64,000 nt of DNA from Actinoplanes couchii (GTDB taxonomy: Bacteria; Actinomycetota; Actinomycetes; Mycobacteriales; Micromonosporaceae): contig NZ_BOMG01000097.1 of the NCBI RefSeq assembly GCF_016862075.1, positions 109,448 to 173,447 of the forward strand, in the 5' to 3' direction. Each line of letters starts with the position of its first letter. The stretch's first letter is position 1. Shown piece by piece: positions 25,974 to 34,648 of the stretch. The position numbers and the translations under genes are program-made. Below the pieces are notes generated by a model. That model was not told the DNA's origin, made no database searches, and worked only from the letters and a program-made list of their open reading frames with translations.

Positions 25974-28288
25974 CAGCGCCCGAAAACTTGGATCTCGGCG
26001 ATGTTGAGTTCCTGCGAGGCCGTCGTGGCCAACCAGATGCGGACATACCGCCCACGAGCGGGGAGGGTGATCACCGTCGGGCGGGCCGCCTGCTCCACCT
26101 CGTGGACGCTGGTCACCCCGGGTGCGGTCAACGCTTCGGCCAGAGTCGCCGGGAACGGCTGCTCCGACACCAGCACGTGATAGTCGGCCACCCGCTCGGC
26201 GCAGCAGTCGACCCGGTTGTGCACGGCGATCGTCTCGACGTCGCTGACGGTGCCGAGGTCGACCTGCCACCACGGCTGCGGCTCGGCGCCCGACGTGGTG
26301 GAGAAGTCGAACAGGTCACCGTCGACCGCGTTACCCGCTGGGTAGTCGGCCGAGTAGTCGGAGATCTGGGTGGCCGTCCTGCCCAGAGCGATGTTCTCCA
26401 GGGGTTCGAGGCCGAGGTACCGGTCGTGGTCGGTGCGGACCCGGGTGAGGAACACGTCGATGACGCCGTCGCCGATCTGCACGGGGCCTTCGATGCGGTT
26501 CTCCCCCGGCACCGACCGGATCTGCCGGGCCCGCTGCTCCAGATCGTTCATCCGGGTTCGGGCGGCGGCGGCCGCGGGCGCGTCGTCGGCCCGGATCGCG
26601 GCGAGCACGTCCAGTCCGCTGTCCATCGCCGAGGCCCACAGTGCGGTGGCGTCCAGCCAGTTCGCGGCGTCGTCGAGGAAACCGGTGTCGGTGACGGTGG
26701 CCCGGATGACCGCCGGGGCGGCCACGATCTCCCGGACGTACGATCGCAGGGAAGTCAGGTCGCCGTCGGCGATCTTCGCGGCGAGGACCGGGGCCTGCGG
26801 TTGCCACGGGTCGGAGCCGAAGGTCGGCGCGAGATGGTTCAGATCAAAAAAGGACAGCAGCGCCGGTACGCCGGACCGGTCGCCGCCGGTGAGCAGGGTG
26901 GCCGCCTGCCGCAGGCTGGTGGCGCTGTCGTACGCCCGGTCGTTCCAGGCGAAGTCGGCGATCGTGAACAGGGCGACCTTGCTGGCGGCGGCCTGGTTCA
27001 TCGGGTTCGCGACGATCCCCGCCAGATGTTCCGACAGTCCCGGTTCGCGGTGCGCGTACGGTCCGAGCAGCAGCCGTCCGGCGGCCTGGGCGTAGTCGTT
27101 GACCGGGTAGTTGTCCCAGACGAGCACGTCCCGGCCGAACAATGCCGACGCCCGGGTCGCCTGGTCGACGGTGATGCTGGTCGGCACGACGTCGGTGCCG
27201 GTCCACATGACCAGCACGGACCCGTCCAGGGTGGCGCGGATGGTCTGTTTGTAGGCGGTGTCGGTGAGGTCGCCGTACTCGGTCGGCACCATCTGCAGCG
27301 CCCGGGTGCCGGGATGGGTGGCGACGAAGCCACGCTGGACGTCGTTGAGCAGGTCGACCTGGGCGCGGGCGGCGGCCGCCGGTCCCGGTGTGCCGTAGAG
27401 GGTCTGGTCGCCGGCGCAGTTCCATCGTCCGTAGCTGATGTCGTCGAGCGGGATGGAGAAGTCCCGGACCCCGGCGTCGTACATGGCCTGCAGTTTCGTG
27501 GTCAGGGCCTGCCGGTCGGTGCTGCTGGAGTAGCAGATCGTGGTGCCCGGTGAGAGCGCGAACGTGAACCGGACGTGGTTCGCGGTGGCGACGTCGACGA
27601 GTTCCCGCAGCTCGGACAGTTTCGCGGCCGGGTACGCCTCACGCCAGCGGTCGCGGTGGTACGGGTCGTCCTTGGGGGCGTACACATAGGTGTTGCTCTT
27701 GATCCGGCCGTAGAAGGCGAGCTGGTCGAGGCGTTCGGCGTGGGTCCACGGCGAGCCGTAGAACCCTTCGATGGCGCCCCGGACCGGCATGGCGGGGTGA
27801 TCACTGACGGACAGCCCCGCGATGCGGGCCCCGGGAAGGATCAACTGCCGCAGCGTCTGTACGGCGTAGTACTGCCCCGCGGCATCGGTGCCCCCGAGCA
27901 CAACCTGCCGCCCCGCAACACGAAGCGCATAACCTTCGGCCTGCTCCGGAACCGTGGTGCCGGTCAACAGCCGGGCGATGTCGGGCCGGTCAGCGGGCCC
28001 GAGAAGGATGGCCACCGACGCACTGTCTTCGACACGGACACCGTGTTTCTGCAGAACGCTGACCAGCAGTTTCGCAGCTTCCGGATCAGTGTCGTCCGCG
28101 GTGACGAGCCGAACCCGCCCGTGTAGGGCAACATCCGGCCCGACGCGGGCACTCTGCTGAGGCGTCGGCGAAACAACAGGCGGCGGCGAAACAACAGGCG
28201 AGGCCGGCGCGGCCGAGGCGGGTGCTGCCGCGAGGGCGCCGAGGACGACGGCTACGGCGAGGAACGGGACCATACGATCAACGTACAT
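25973..28288 (-). CDS. Secreted GH84 beta-N-acetylglucosaminidase with C-terminal F5/8-type domain
   Basis: A 771-residue exoenzyme. The signal peptide ends near ASA at residue 26 and a Pro/Ser linker follows. A GH20b/GH84 N-terminal domain runs to about residue 165, and the GH84 barrel starts at RGAIEGFYGSPW (175-181). Asp282-Asp283 in IPLDDISYG are the catalytic pair for substrate-assisted hydrolysis. Residues from about 635 form an F5/8-type C (CBM32-like) domain (WWQVDLGTVSDVETIAVHN). It releases GlcNAc from glycans, much like NagJ. An alternative start is the ATG at 28273. It leads the four-gene operon. Confidence 0.92.
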   Translation of the reverse strand: MYVDRMVPFLAVAVVLGALAAAPASAAPASPVVSPPPVVSPTPQQSARVGPDVALHGRVRLVTADDTDPEAAKLLVSVLQKHGVRVEDSASVAILLGPADRPDIARLLTGTTVPEQAEGYALRVAGRQVVLGGTDAAGQYYAVQTLRQLILPGARIAGLSVSDHPAMPVRGAIEGFYGSPWTHAERLDQLAFYGRIKSNTYVYAPKDDPYHRDRWREAYPAAKLSELRELVDVATANHVRFTFALSPGTTICYSSSTDRQALTTKLQAMYDAGVRDFSIPLDDISYGRWNCAGDQTLYGTPGPAAAARAQVDLLNDVQRGFVATHPGTRALQMVPTEYGDLTDTAYKQTIRATLDGSVLVMWTGTDVVPTSITVDQATRASALFGRDVLVWDNYPVNDYAQAAGRLLLGPYAHREPGLSEHLAGIVANPMNQAAASKVALFTIADFAWNDRAYDSATSLRQAATLLTGGDRSGVPALLSFFDLNHLAPTFGSDPWQPQAPVLAAKIADGDLTSLRSYVREIVAAPAVIRATVTDTGFLDDAANWLDATALWASAMDSGLDVLAAIRADDAPAAAAARTRMNDLEQRARQIRSVPGENRIEGPVQIGDGVIDVFLTRVRTDHDRYLGLEPLENIALGRTATQISDYSADYPAGNAVDGDLFDFSTTSGAEPQPWWQVDLGTVSDVETIAVHNRVDCCAERVADYHVLVSEQPFPATLAEALTAPGVTSVHEVEQAARPTVITLPARGRYVRIWLATTASQELNIAEIQVFGR

Positions 28289-28310
28289 CGAAATTGGTCT
28301 TTGTTTGGTC

Positions 28311-28745
28311 GTGGGTGAAGAGCAGGGCGATGTTCTGGCCGCCGAAGCCGAAGGAGTTGCTCAGGGCCGCGGTCATCCGGTGACCACGTCGAGGGTGACC
28401 GCGGGGTCCTTGCCGGTCAGGTTGCGGGTGGGTGGGACGACTCTATTGACCAGGGACAGCACGGTGATGACGTCCTCCACGGCCCGGCGGCGCCCAGGAG
28501 TTGGCCGAGGCTGCTCTCCGGGGCGGTCAGCAGCACCCGGTCGCCGAGGGCGGTGCGCACGGCCACATCTTCCAACCGTGTCGCCGGCGATGGTGGACGT
28601 GGCGTGGCAGTCGGGTGTGCGGGGCCACGGCCAGGGGTGCGCCGATCAGGACGGGTAGGTCAGCGGTGTGCGGGTAGGCGGTGAGCAGGTCGTCGATGCG
28701 GCGGATCCCGGTGCGGGCGGCGAGCGTGCCGTGCACAGTAGAGGC
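28311..28745 (-). pseudogene. Collapsed ketosynthase (FabF/KS-type) gene
   Basis: On the minus strand the pieces GIRRI(DDL), LGQLLGA, AVEDVITVLSLVNRVVPPTR, DPAVTLDVVTG and ALSNSFGFGGQNIALLF appear in the order expected for a beta-ketoacyl synthase, but in changing frames and with most of the middle missing, including the active-site Cys. It is a deletion-ridden relic of a fatty-acid or polyketide KS/CLF gene. Confidence 0.65.
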
Positions 28746-28750
28746 GGCGG

Positions 28751-28876
28751 CTACTCCGCACGCAACGGCTTGGCCAGGACCTTCTCGGCGCGCAGCGGTT
28801 TGGCGTTCGCTGAGGTGGCCGCGACGGCGCCGGCTGCCACGAGTGCCAGTGCGACCAGGACGGCTAGTGCTTTCAT
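28751..28876 (-). CDS. Small secreted peptide with duplicated KPLRAE motif
   Basis: A 41-residue frame. GGGGGAG lies directly before the ATG, a strong ribosome site. MKALAVLVALALVAAGAVA is a clear signal peptide, followed by a mature part containing KPLRAE twice, separated by KVLA. The family is not recognised. It could be a genuine secreted peptide or the surviving N-terminus of a lost exported protein. Confidence 0.5.
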   Translation of the reverse strand: MKALAVLVALALVAAGAVAATSANAKPLRAEKVLAKPLRAE

Positions 28877-29005
28877 GTCTCCCCCATGGTGTCGGACGTG
28901 CACGGGACTCTATGGCGCGTACCGGAAGATCGGTGTTGCCGTGTCCCTGATCCGACCTGACCTCTCCGGGCGTCCACAAAAGATTGTTTGTATTAGAGTG
29001 GGCGC

Positions 29006-29305
29006 ATGCTTGATGCTGCTTTCGCGGCTCTCGGGGATCCGGTGCGCCGGGCGATCGTGAGCCGTCTCGCCCGGTCCGACGCCACCGTCGGGGAGCTGGC
29101 CGAGCCGTTCGACCTGACCCAGCAGGCCGTCTCCCACCACGTCGCGGTGTTGCGCCGCTGCGGGCTGGTCGAGCAGCGCCGTGAGGGCACCCGCCGCCCG
29201 TGCCGGTTGCGCGCCGACCAGCTCGCCGAGCTGCAGTCCTGGATCGGCGAACAGCGCCGCATCTGGGACGACCGTCTCGACGCCCTCGACGAGCACCTGC
29301 GTTGA
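29006..29305 (+). CDS. ArsR family winged-helix regulator
   Basis: A 99-residue repressor with the compact ArsR fold: ALGDPVRRAIVSRLA (helices 1-2), then DLTQQAVSHHVAVLRRCGLV as the recognition region. No metal-binding Cys cluster is visible, so it is of the SRPBCC-associated kind. Its TGA overlaps the TTG of the next gene by four bases. AT-rich sequence around 28976-28996 (ACAAAAGATTGTTTGTATTA) is the likely promoter and operator. Confidence 0.9.
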   Translation: MLDAAFAALGDPVRRAIVSRLARSDATVGELAEPFDLTQQAVSHHVAVLRRCGLVEQRREGTRRPCRLRADQLAELQSWIGEQRRIWDDRLDALDEHLR

Positions 29306-30063
29306 CCGGCGAGTTGATCGCCGAGCGCCGGCTGGCCGCCGCGCCGCAGCGGGTGTGGACCGCGTTCACCACCCCGGCCGGGGTCGCGGCGTTCTGGGGC
29401 GGCTCCCACACGATCGTCACCGCGGACCAGGTCAGCCTCGATCTGCGCCCGGGCGGGCAATTCACGGTCAACACCCTGGTTTTCCGGTACGTCAGCCTGA
29501 GCGCCCCGCACGAACTGGTCTTCGACGAGCCGAAGACCGGGATCCGGACCACCGTCACGATCCGCGCCGAGGCGAACGGCTCACACCTGACCGTCCACCA
29601 GCGGCGGCTCCCCCGCGAGCTGCGCACCGCCCAAGCCGCCCGGGGTCTCGCCGCGATCCTGGACGCCCTTGTCAACCACCTACATGTCGATCCAGTGCAG
29701 AAAGAGGACCCCGTGTCGGCCCAGCGCGCCATCGTCGAGGACTACTTCGACGGCTTCCGCACCAGTGACCACCCGAAGATCCTGGCCACCCTCACCGACG
29801 ACGTCGAATGGATCATCTACGGGCACCGCACCACCAAGGGCAAGGCCGAGTTCGACAGCGAGATCGAGAACCCGGCGTTCACCGGCAGCCCGGTCCTGGA
29901 CGTGGAACGCATCGTCGAGGACGGCCCGGTCGTGGTGTTCACCGGCACCGGCCGGGGCGCGACGGTGGAACACGGGCCGTTCCGGTTCGCGTTCAACGAC
30001 CTGTTCACGTTCCGCGACGGCCTGATCGCCCGGGTCGACTCGTACGTCGTCCCGCTCCCGTGA
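29302..30063 (+). CDS. SRPBCC (AHSA1) and SnoaL-like domain fusion
   Basis: A 253-residue two-domain protein. Residues 1-135 are an AHSA1-type START/SRPBCC domain (ERRLAAAPQRVWTAFTTP, FWGG). Residues 138-253 are a SnoaL-like NTF2-fold domain (VEDYFDGFRTSDHPKILATL, EWIIYGH). Both bind small hydrophobic ligands. A good internal ribosome site (AAAGAGGA) precedes an in-frame GTG at about 29713, so a separate SnoaL-like product may also be made. It is coupled to the ArsR gene as in many ArsR-AHSA1 pairs. Confidence 0.8.
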   Translation: MTGELIAERRLAAAPQRVWTAFTTPAGVAAFWGGSHTIVTADQVSLDLRPGGQFTVNTLVFRYVSLSAPHELVFDEPKTGIRTTVTIRAEANGSHLTVHQRRLPRELRTAQAARGLAAILDALVNHLHVDPVQKEDPVSAQRAIVEDYFDGFRTSDHPKILATLTDDVEWIIYGHRTTKGKAEFDSEIENPAFTGSPVLDVERIVEDGPVVVFTGTGRGATVEHGPFRFAFNDLFTFRDGLIARVDSYVVPLP

Positions 30064-30458
30064 AGTACCTGCTGAAACGGCAGACCGCCGGTTGGGGCCT
30101 GTTCGTCGGGATCGTCGCCGAACCCGAACACACGGCCCGCGGCGAGCAGGTCACCGACCGCCTGTGGCTGGACACGTCACCGCTGGTCGACGGTTTCCGG
30201 GGCGGCCCGCTGCAGCTGTCCCCGGAGGAGACCGGTTTCCTGCACGCGGGCCTGACCCGGGTGGCCGCCGGCATCCGGCACGCCTCGGGCGACACTGACG
30301 TCACCGTCGTCGTCCGGGAACTGCTGACCGTCGAGGTCGACTACTCCCCGGGCGGCCTGGCCCCGGCGATCGCCGGCTGGGCCGCCCAGCAGTTCGGCTT
30401 CCCACCCGACCCCGAGGCCTGGCAGATCGACGCCCGATGGCAGGTCACGCTGGCCTGA
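30060..30458 (+). CDS. Unrecognised small cytoplasmic protein
   Basis: A 132-residue protein starting at a GTG that overlaps the previous stop by four bases. It is acidic, with repeated beta strands and an Arg/Glu-rich middle (VTVVVRELLTVEVDYSPGGL). There is no signal peptide or membrane helix. The family was not recognised. Its size and soluble alpha/beta look would suit an immunity or ligand-binding protein, but only co-transcription with the ArsR cassette is supported. Confidence 0.7.
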   Translation: MKYLLKRQTAGWGLFVGIVAEPEHTARGEQVTDRLWLDTSPLVDGFRGGPLQLSPEETGFLHAGLTRVAAGIRHASGDTDVTVVVRELLTVEVDYSPGGLAPAIAGWAAQQFGFPPDPEAWQIDARWQVTLA

Positions 30459-30470
30459 CCCGCCGCGTGG

Positions 30471-31445
30471 TCAGGTTGGCCTGACCCGGCGCTGGATCGT
30501 CAGGGCGAGCATCGTGACGGTCACCGCCGTGGCCGTCACGATGCTGGCGGCGGTGACCAGTGTCCTGATGTCCACGTTGGGGCCGCCGCCGTACATGACC
30601 ACGGCCAACTCCTCGGCCAGCGGGTGCAGCCACATCATGCCGATCGGGCCGAGCAGCACCAGCAGCGCCCAGACCCCGCGCAGGTCGTCGCGGGCCGCCA
30701 GAACCATGGTCACGACCAGGGCCGCCAGTAGGAGCAGCACTCCGGCGGCGGGCAGGACCTGCCCGGCCGGCCAGCCGTAGTAGCCGTGGTAGGCGTCCGG
30801 CGTCATCGTGTTCCCGCCCCGGGCCAGGGCCACCGCGACGGGCAGCGCCGCAACGGCGCCTGCCAGCGGCAACAGCCGCACCCGCAGCGACAGCCCGGCA
30901 GGGACGCCGAGCGCCACCAGCCCGAGACAGGCCTGGGCGACCAGGACGAACAGCGGTGGCCGGTACGGGTACAGAACATCCGCGAGCGGCAATGCCACGG
31001 TCAGGACCAGAGTCAGGCCGATCACCCGGCGGGTCCACCGGCCGGGCGCCGCCACGTGGACCCCGGCCGCGAGCAGCCAGGCCGCCCACACCCAGACCCC
31101 GTGCGACACCGACGGTGTGGCGACGGGCGACGGGCCGAACCACGCCGCCGCCCACGGGTTGAGCTCCAGCAGCAGGAAGCCTCCGGCGAGGGTGGTGGCG
31201 GCGGTCAGCGCCAGGATCGCGGCCAGCTGCAGGCCTGGCCCGATCCCGCCGGCGCCGACCGCCCGTAGGCGCTGGCGCAGCCCGCCGCCGGCCAGGTCGG
31301 CTGCGTCGGCGATCGACGGCCACTGCCGGCCGGGCGCGGACAGGGCCAGATAGGTGCCGACGATCTCGGTGCCGCGCTCGTCGCGGTAGCCGGGCGGGTA
31401 GAAGGCCCGGACCAGTCGCTGGTAGCGGCGTTCCAGGTCACTCAT
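30471..31445 (-). CDS. Polytopic membrane protein paired with PadR
   Basis: A 324-residue protein. The N-terminal 45 residues (LERRYQRLVRAFYPPGYRDE) are the cytoplasmic HAAS-like helix pair common in proteins encoded beside PadR regulators, followed by about eight membrane helices. The start overlaps the PadR stop by four bases. It is likely regulated by that PadR protein. The function is unknown. Confidence 0.8.
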   Translation of the reverse strand: MSDLERRYQRLVRAFYPPGYRDERGTEIVGTYLALSAPGRQWPSIADAADLAGGGLRQRLRAVGAGGIGPGLQLAAILALTAATTLAGGFLLLELNPWAAAWFGPSPVATPSVSHGVWVWAAWLLAAGVHVAAPGRWTRRVIGLTLVLTVALPLADVLYPYRPPLFVLVAQACLGLVALGVPAGLSLRVRLLPLAGAVAALPVAVALARGGNTMTPDAYHGYYGWPAGQVLPAAGVLLLLAALVVTMVLAARDDLRGVWALLVLLGPIGMMWLHPLAEELAVVMYGGGPNVDIRTLVTAASIVTATAVTVTMLALTIQRRVRPT

Positions 31446-31801
31446 GCGGGTCCTCCACTGAGGCGGGGCGTGGCCGGTCGGCCGGGTCGGGCGTGCAGTC
31501 GTGCGGTCGCGGCCTCGACGTTGCGGCGCATCCGCTCGGTCTCACCGGCGAGCAGCTCGCCGCCGTGGTCGGTGAGCTGGTAGTAGCGGCGCAACCGCCC
31601 GTCCACCACCTCCTCGCGCACGACGGCGACCAGTCCGGCGTCGGCCAGCCGGTCGAGTGCCCCGTAGAGCGTGCCGGGCCGCAGCGACACCCGGCCGCCG
31701 GAGAGCCGGGTCACTTCGGTGATCAGCCCGTAGCCGTGCAGGGGATCCCCGGCCAGCGCGGTGAGGATCAGGAACGTGGGTTCGCGTAACGGTGTCTCCA
31801 C
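31442..31801 (-). CDS. PadR family regulator
   Basis: A 119-residue winged-helix protein. GDPLHGYGLITEVTRLSGGR and the SLRPGTLYGALDRLADAGLV wing are diagnostic of PadR. The short C-terminal helix suits PadR-s2 dimers. It is the first gene of a two-gene unit with the membrane protein. Confidence 0.9.
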   Translation of the reverse strand: METPLREPTFLILTALAGDPLHGYGLITEVTRLSGGRVSLRPGTLYGALDRLADAGLVAVVREEVVDGRLRRYYQLTDHGGELLAGETERMRRNVEAATARLHARPGRPATPRLSGGPA

Positions 31802-31808
31802 AGCGGCA

Positions 31809-32768
31809 CTATATATCGGCTGCGAAGATATGACGGGTCCGAGGTGATGCTGTTTCGGTGTGCAGTCCGGCGATGAGCCACTGGAAGGCAGGGATCGCGC
31901 TGGGGCCCGGCCGGTGGCCCTGCAGCACGCCGGCCAGTGCCCAGAACCGTTCCAGGGACTCGTCGGCCAGCAGCTCGAGCCGCAGTCCCAGGGCGTGGCG
32001 CACGCTCGGCGGGGCCGGTCCGACGATGCGGTCGACGATCTCGCGGCCCTGCGCCGATCCGGGTGTGATGCCCTCGGCCAGGGCGTGGCCGGCCCGCTGC
32101 ATCACGGCCGGGCGCAGGTCGTACCCCAGGTCGGCATCGGTGTCGTCGGTGAGCATCTGCCGCAGTCGCTGCTCGAACTCCGGATCGGTCACCAGGTCGG
32201 CCAGCTCGACCCAGGCGTCGACCTGCTCCACGGTGGGTTCGCTGGGAAGCGTGCCGCAGATCTCGCGCATCCAGTCCCGCACGGTCGAACCGTCGCCGTC
32301 CGATTCGGTCCCGGCGAATGTCCGGTCGACAGAATCCTCCAGGATCCGCTGTCGTTCCACGACCGACAGGTGGACGAGCTTTCGCAGGTGCAGGGCCTCC
32401 TCAGGGGTGCTGCCTCGCCGGGCGACGGTGCTGAGCACCGCGCGCCGCAGCCGCAACGTGCGCATCTCGGCGTCCAGGGCTGCGACGTGCACCTCGGCCA
32501 CCCGTGCCAGGGTCGTCTGCCCGGCCAGGATCTCCTGAATGCTCTCCAGCCCGAGCCCCAGCTCCCGCAGGGTCAGCACCAGCTCGCACCGCAGCACCGC
32601 CGCGTCGTCATACAGCCGGAAGCCGCCGCTCGAGCGTTGCGTGGGCGGCAGGATCCCGGTATCCGACCAGAACCGCACGGTCCCCACCGGAAGCCCGACC
32701 CGCCGCGCGAGTTGCCCGATGCTGCGCAGCTCCCGGCCCGCACCCGTCTCAGTCCTACCGCCGCTCAT
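31809..32768 (-). CDS. MerR family regulator with long C-terminal domain
   Basis: A 319-residue protein. The MerR winged helix reads IGQLARRVGLPVGTVRFWSD, then GGFRLYDDAAVLR. A helical linker follows, and about 200 residues of a helical domain probably bind a ligand, as in other long MerR-type regulators. The ATG at 32768 is chosen because a MerR-type promoter with a 19-base spacer ends six bases before it, predicting a leaderless, autoregulated transcript. A TTG at 32789 overlapping the upstream stop is the alternative. Confidence 0.88.
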   Translation of the reverse strand: MSGGRTETGAGRELRSIGQLARRVGLPVGTVRFWSDTGILPPTQRSSGGFRLYDDAAVLRCELVLTLRELGLGLESIQEILAGQTTLARVAEVHVAALDAEMRTLRLRRAVLSTVARRGSTPEEALHLRKLVHLSVVERQRILEDSVDRTFAGTESDGDGSTVRDWMREICGTLPSEPTVEQVDAWVELADLVTDPEFEQRLRQMLTDDTDADLGYDLRPAVMQRAGHALAEGITPGSAQGREIVDRIVGPAPPSVRHALGLRLELLADESLERFWALAGVLQGHRPGPSAIPAFQWLIAGLHTETASPRTRHIFAADI

Positions 32769-32774
32769 GGCCAC

Positions 32775-32805
32775 AGCATCGACCCTCAAGCAGGTGGAGA
32801 GTCAA
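32775..32805 (-). promoter_or_regulatory. MerR-type promoter of the merR gene
   Basis: Read on the minus strand, TTGACT and GATGCT are separated by exactly 19 bases containing the dyad-like CTCCA...TTGAG. An overlong spacer is the mark of promoters untwisted by MerR proteins. The ATG is six bases beyond the -10 box. Confidence 0.55.
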
Positions 32806-34024
32806 CCCGGATTCCCGGCCGTGTCGACGGGGCTGTGGTTCGGGGCAGGAGCAGCAGGACCATCAGCCCGGCCGTACACAGACCGATGCCCTGGATCGTG
32901 ATGACGGGGACGATGCCGAGACGGTCGCCGAGAGTGCCGGCCACGGCGGTTCCGGCCAGCATCGCCAGGGAGTCGAGGGTGAGCAGGGTGCCGAAGACCC
33001 GGCCGCGGTGGCTGTCGTCGGTGGCGGTCTGGAACACCGTCATCAGCCCGGCGATCATGAGCGCTCCGGGCAGTCCGGCCACCACCATCAGCACCACCGC
33101 CGGCCACGGCGACGGGCTGACCAGCGGGTACAGGAACAGCGCCAGGTCCACCAGCCCGAACGCGACGGTGCCGCCACCGAGCAGCAACCGGGGCGGGAAA
33201 CGGTGCCCGAACATCGTGGTGATCAGCCCGCCGGTGATCCCGCCGACGGCCTGCGCGGCCATGATCGTGCCGTACGTGCGGGCGCTGCCGTGCAGCACGT
33301 CGTGTACGAACGGTGCCATCAGCGTGCTCATCACCGCTTCGCCGATCCCGGTGACGACGGTGAACACCATGATCGTGCGCAGGGTGCGGGTGGACATCGC
33401 GATCCGCAGCCCGTCGAGGCCTTCCCGGATCAGGTGCCGCCGTTCGGCGGCCGGCGTGCCGGTCCGGGTGACCCGGATCAGGCTCAGCAGCGCGGCCGCC
33501 ACCGCATACGCCCCGGCGGACACCGCGGCGAGCAGCCCGACCCCACCGAATCCGGCGACCAGCCCGCCCAGGGCGGCGCCGGCCAGCCGGGCCACGTCGC
33601 GGGCCTGGCCGTTGAGCGAGTTCGCGGTGACCAGGTCGCCGTCGCCGACCAGGGCCGGAACCAGCGCGGCTTCGGCGGTGCTGAACAGCAGCGCCAGCCC
33701 GCTCTGTGCGGCCAGGACCAGGTAGAGGATCCACACCTGGCCGGGCCCGTGGACCGCGGCCAGGGGCAGCAGGCACGCGCCGAGCAGCAGGTTGGTGACG
33801 ATGACGGTGCGGCGGCGGTCCCAGCGGTCGGCGTACACCCCGGCGATCGGGCCGAGCAGGGTGCGCGGGATCAGCGCGGCCAGCACGGCGGTCGCGGACG
33901 CGGCGGTGGAGCCGGTGAGGGCGTACACCTGGTAGGCCAGGCCGGTGCGCAGGAGCCAGTCGCCGGTGGACGACACCAGGTTGGCCCCGGCCAGGTACCG
34001 GACGTCGCGGGCGGGCAGCCGCAT
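32786..34024 (-). CDS. MFS exporter (EntS/MFS_3-like)
   Basis: A 412-residue, 12-helix transporter. The N-terminus (VRYLAGANLVSSTGDWLLRT) and IAGVYADRWDRRRTVIVTNL (motif A) are typical of the MFS_3 group of exporters for siderophores, macrolides and other drugs. It lies one base after the stop of the ArsR-type gene, so the two form an operon in which the regulator probably controls the pump. Confidence 0.92.
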   Translation of the reverse strand: MRLPARDVRYLAGANLVSSTGDWLLRTGLAYQVYALTGSTAASATAVLAALIPRTLLGPIAGVYADRWDRRRTVIVTNLLLGACLLPLAAVHGPGQVWILYLVLAAQSGLALLFSTAEAALVPALVGDGDLVTANSLNGQARDVARLAGAALGGLVAGFGGVGLLAAVSAGAYAVAAALLSLIRVTRTGTPAAERRHLIREGLDGLRIAMSTRTLRTIMVFTVVTGIGEAVMSTLMAPFVHDVLHGSARTYGTIMAAQAVGGITGGLITTMFGHRFPPRLLLGGGTVAFGLVDLALFLYPLVSPSPWPAVVLMVVAGLPGALMIAGLMTVFQTATDDSHRGRVFGTLLTLDSLAMLAGTAVAGTLGDRLGIVPVITIQGIGLCTAGLMVLLLLPRTTAPSTRPGIRVDSPPA

Positions 34025-34025
34025 G

Positions 34026-34616
34026 TCAGCCTCCGGTGGCGGTGGGTTCGACGGGCACGGCGATCAGGGTGACGTCGACCGGCAGCGCCCCGGCCGGGCG
34101 GGCTGCGGCGTCACCGAGTGGCCGGCGCCGCACGAGCGGGGTGATCAGCTCGTCCCAGGCCCGGGCGAGGTCGGCCATCTCGTCGGGGGTGAGGTAGACC
34201 AGGTTCTGGGAGATGCCGGTGTGCTGGGCCCAGGGGGAACCGCCTTCGGCGCGGCGTTGTTGCCAGTCGGCGAGTTGGGCGGCGGCGCGTTCGACCATGA
34301 ACCGTTCGAGCAGGTCGACCTGTTCCCAGGCTTCGCCGGAGTCGCCGGGATCCCACTGGTAGGAGGTGGCGGTGACCCGCCAGGGGCGTTCGCGGTTGTC
34401 GCCGGCGTCGGCGGGTTCGACGAATCCGTACTTGGCGAGTTGCCGCAGGTGGTGCGAGGCCAGGGCCTGGCTGACGCCGAGCTGGCGGGCGGCTTCGGCG
34501 GCGGTGACGGTGCCCTCGCGGCCGACGAGGGCGTGCAGTTTGATCCGCAGCGGGTGGGTGAGGGCGCGCAGGGCGGTGGGGTCGCCGATCTTCCGGCGAC
34601 CGGATTCCAAAGACAT
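34026..34616 (-). CDS. ArsR-like winged-helix regulator (HTH_20 type)
   Basis: A 196-residue protein. DPTALRALTHPLRIKLHAL and VSQALASHHLRQLAKYGFVE form the winged helix; the C-terminal 100 residues are a helical domain common in regulators encoded beside MFS_3 exporters. The start at MSLESGRRKIGD is supported by the paired promoter region. It is the first gene of the exporter operon. Confidence 0.88.
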   Translation of the reverse strand: MSLESGRRKIGDPTALRALTHPLRIKLHALVGREGTVTAAEAARQLGVSQALASHHLRQLAKYGFVEPADAGDNRERPWRVTATSYQWDPGDSGEAWEQVDLLERFMVERAAAQLADWQQRRAEGGSPWAQHTGISQNLVYLTPDEMADLARAWDELITPLVRRRPLGDAAARPAGALPVDVTLIAVPVEPTATGG

Positions 34617-34648
34617 GTTTGGAGTTTTCGATACGACCGCTGTCGATG

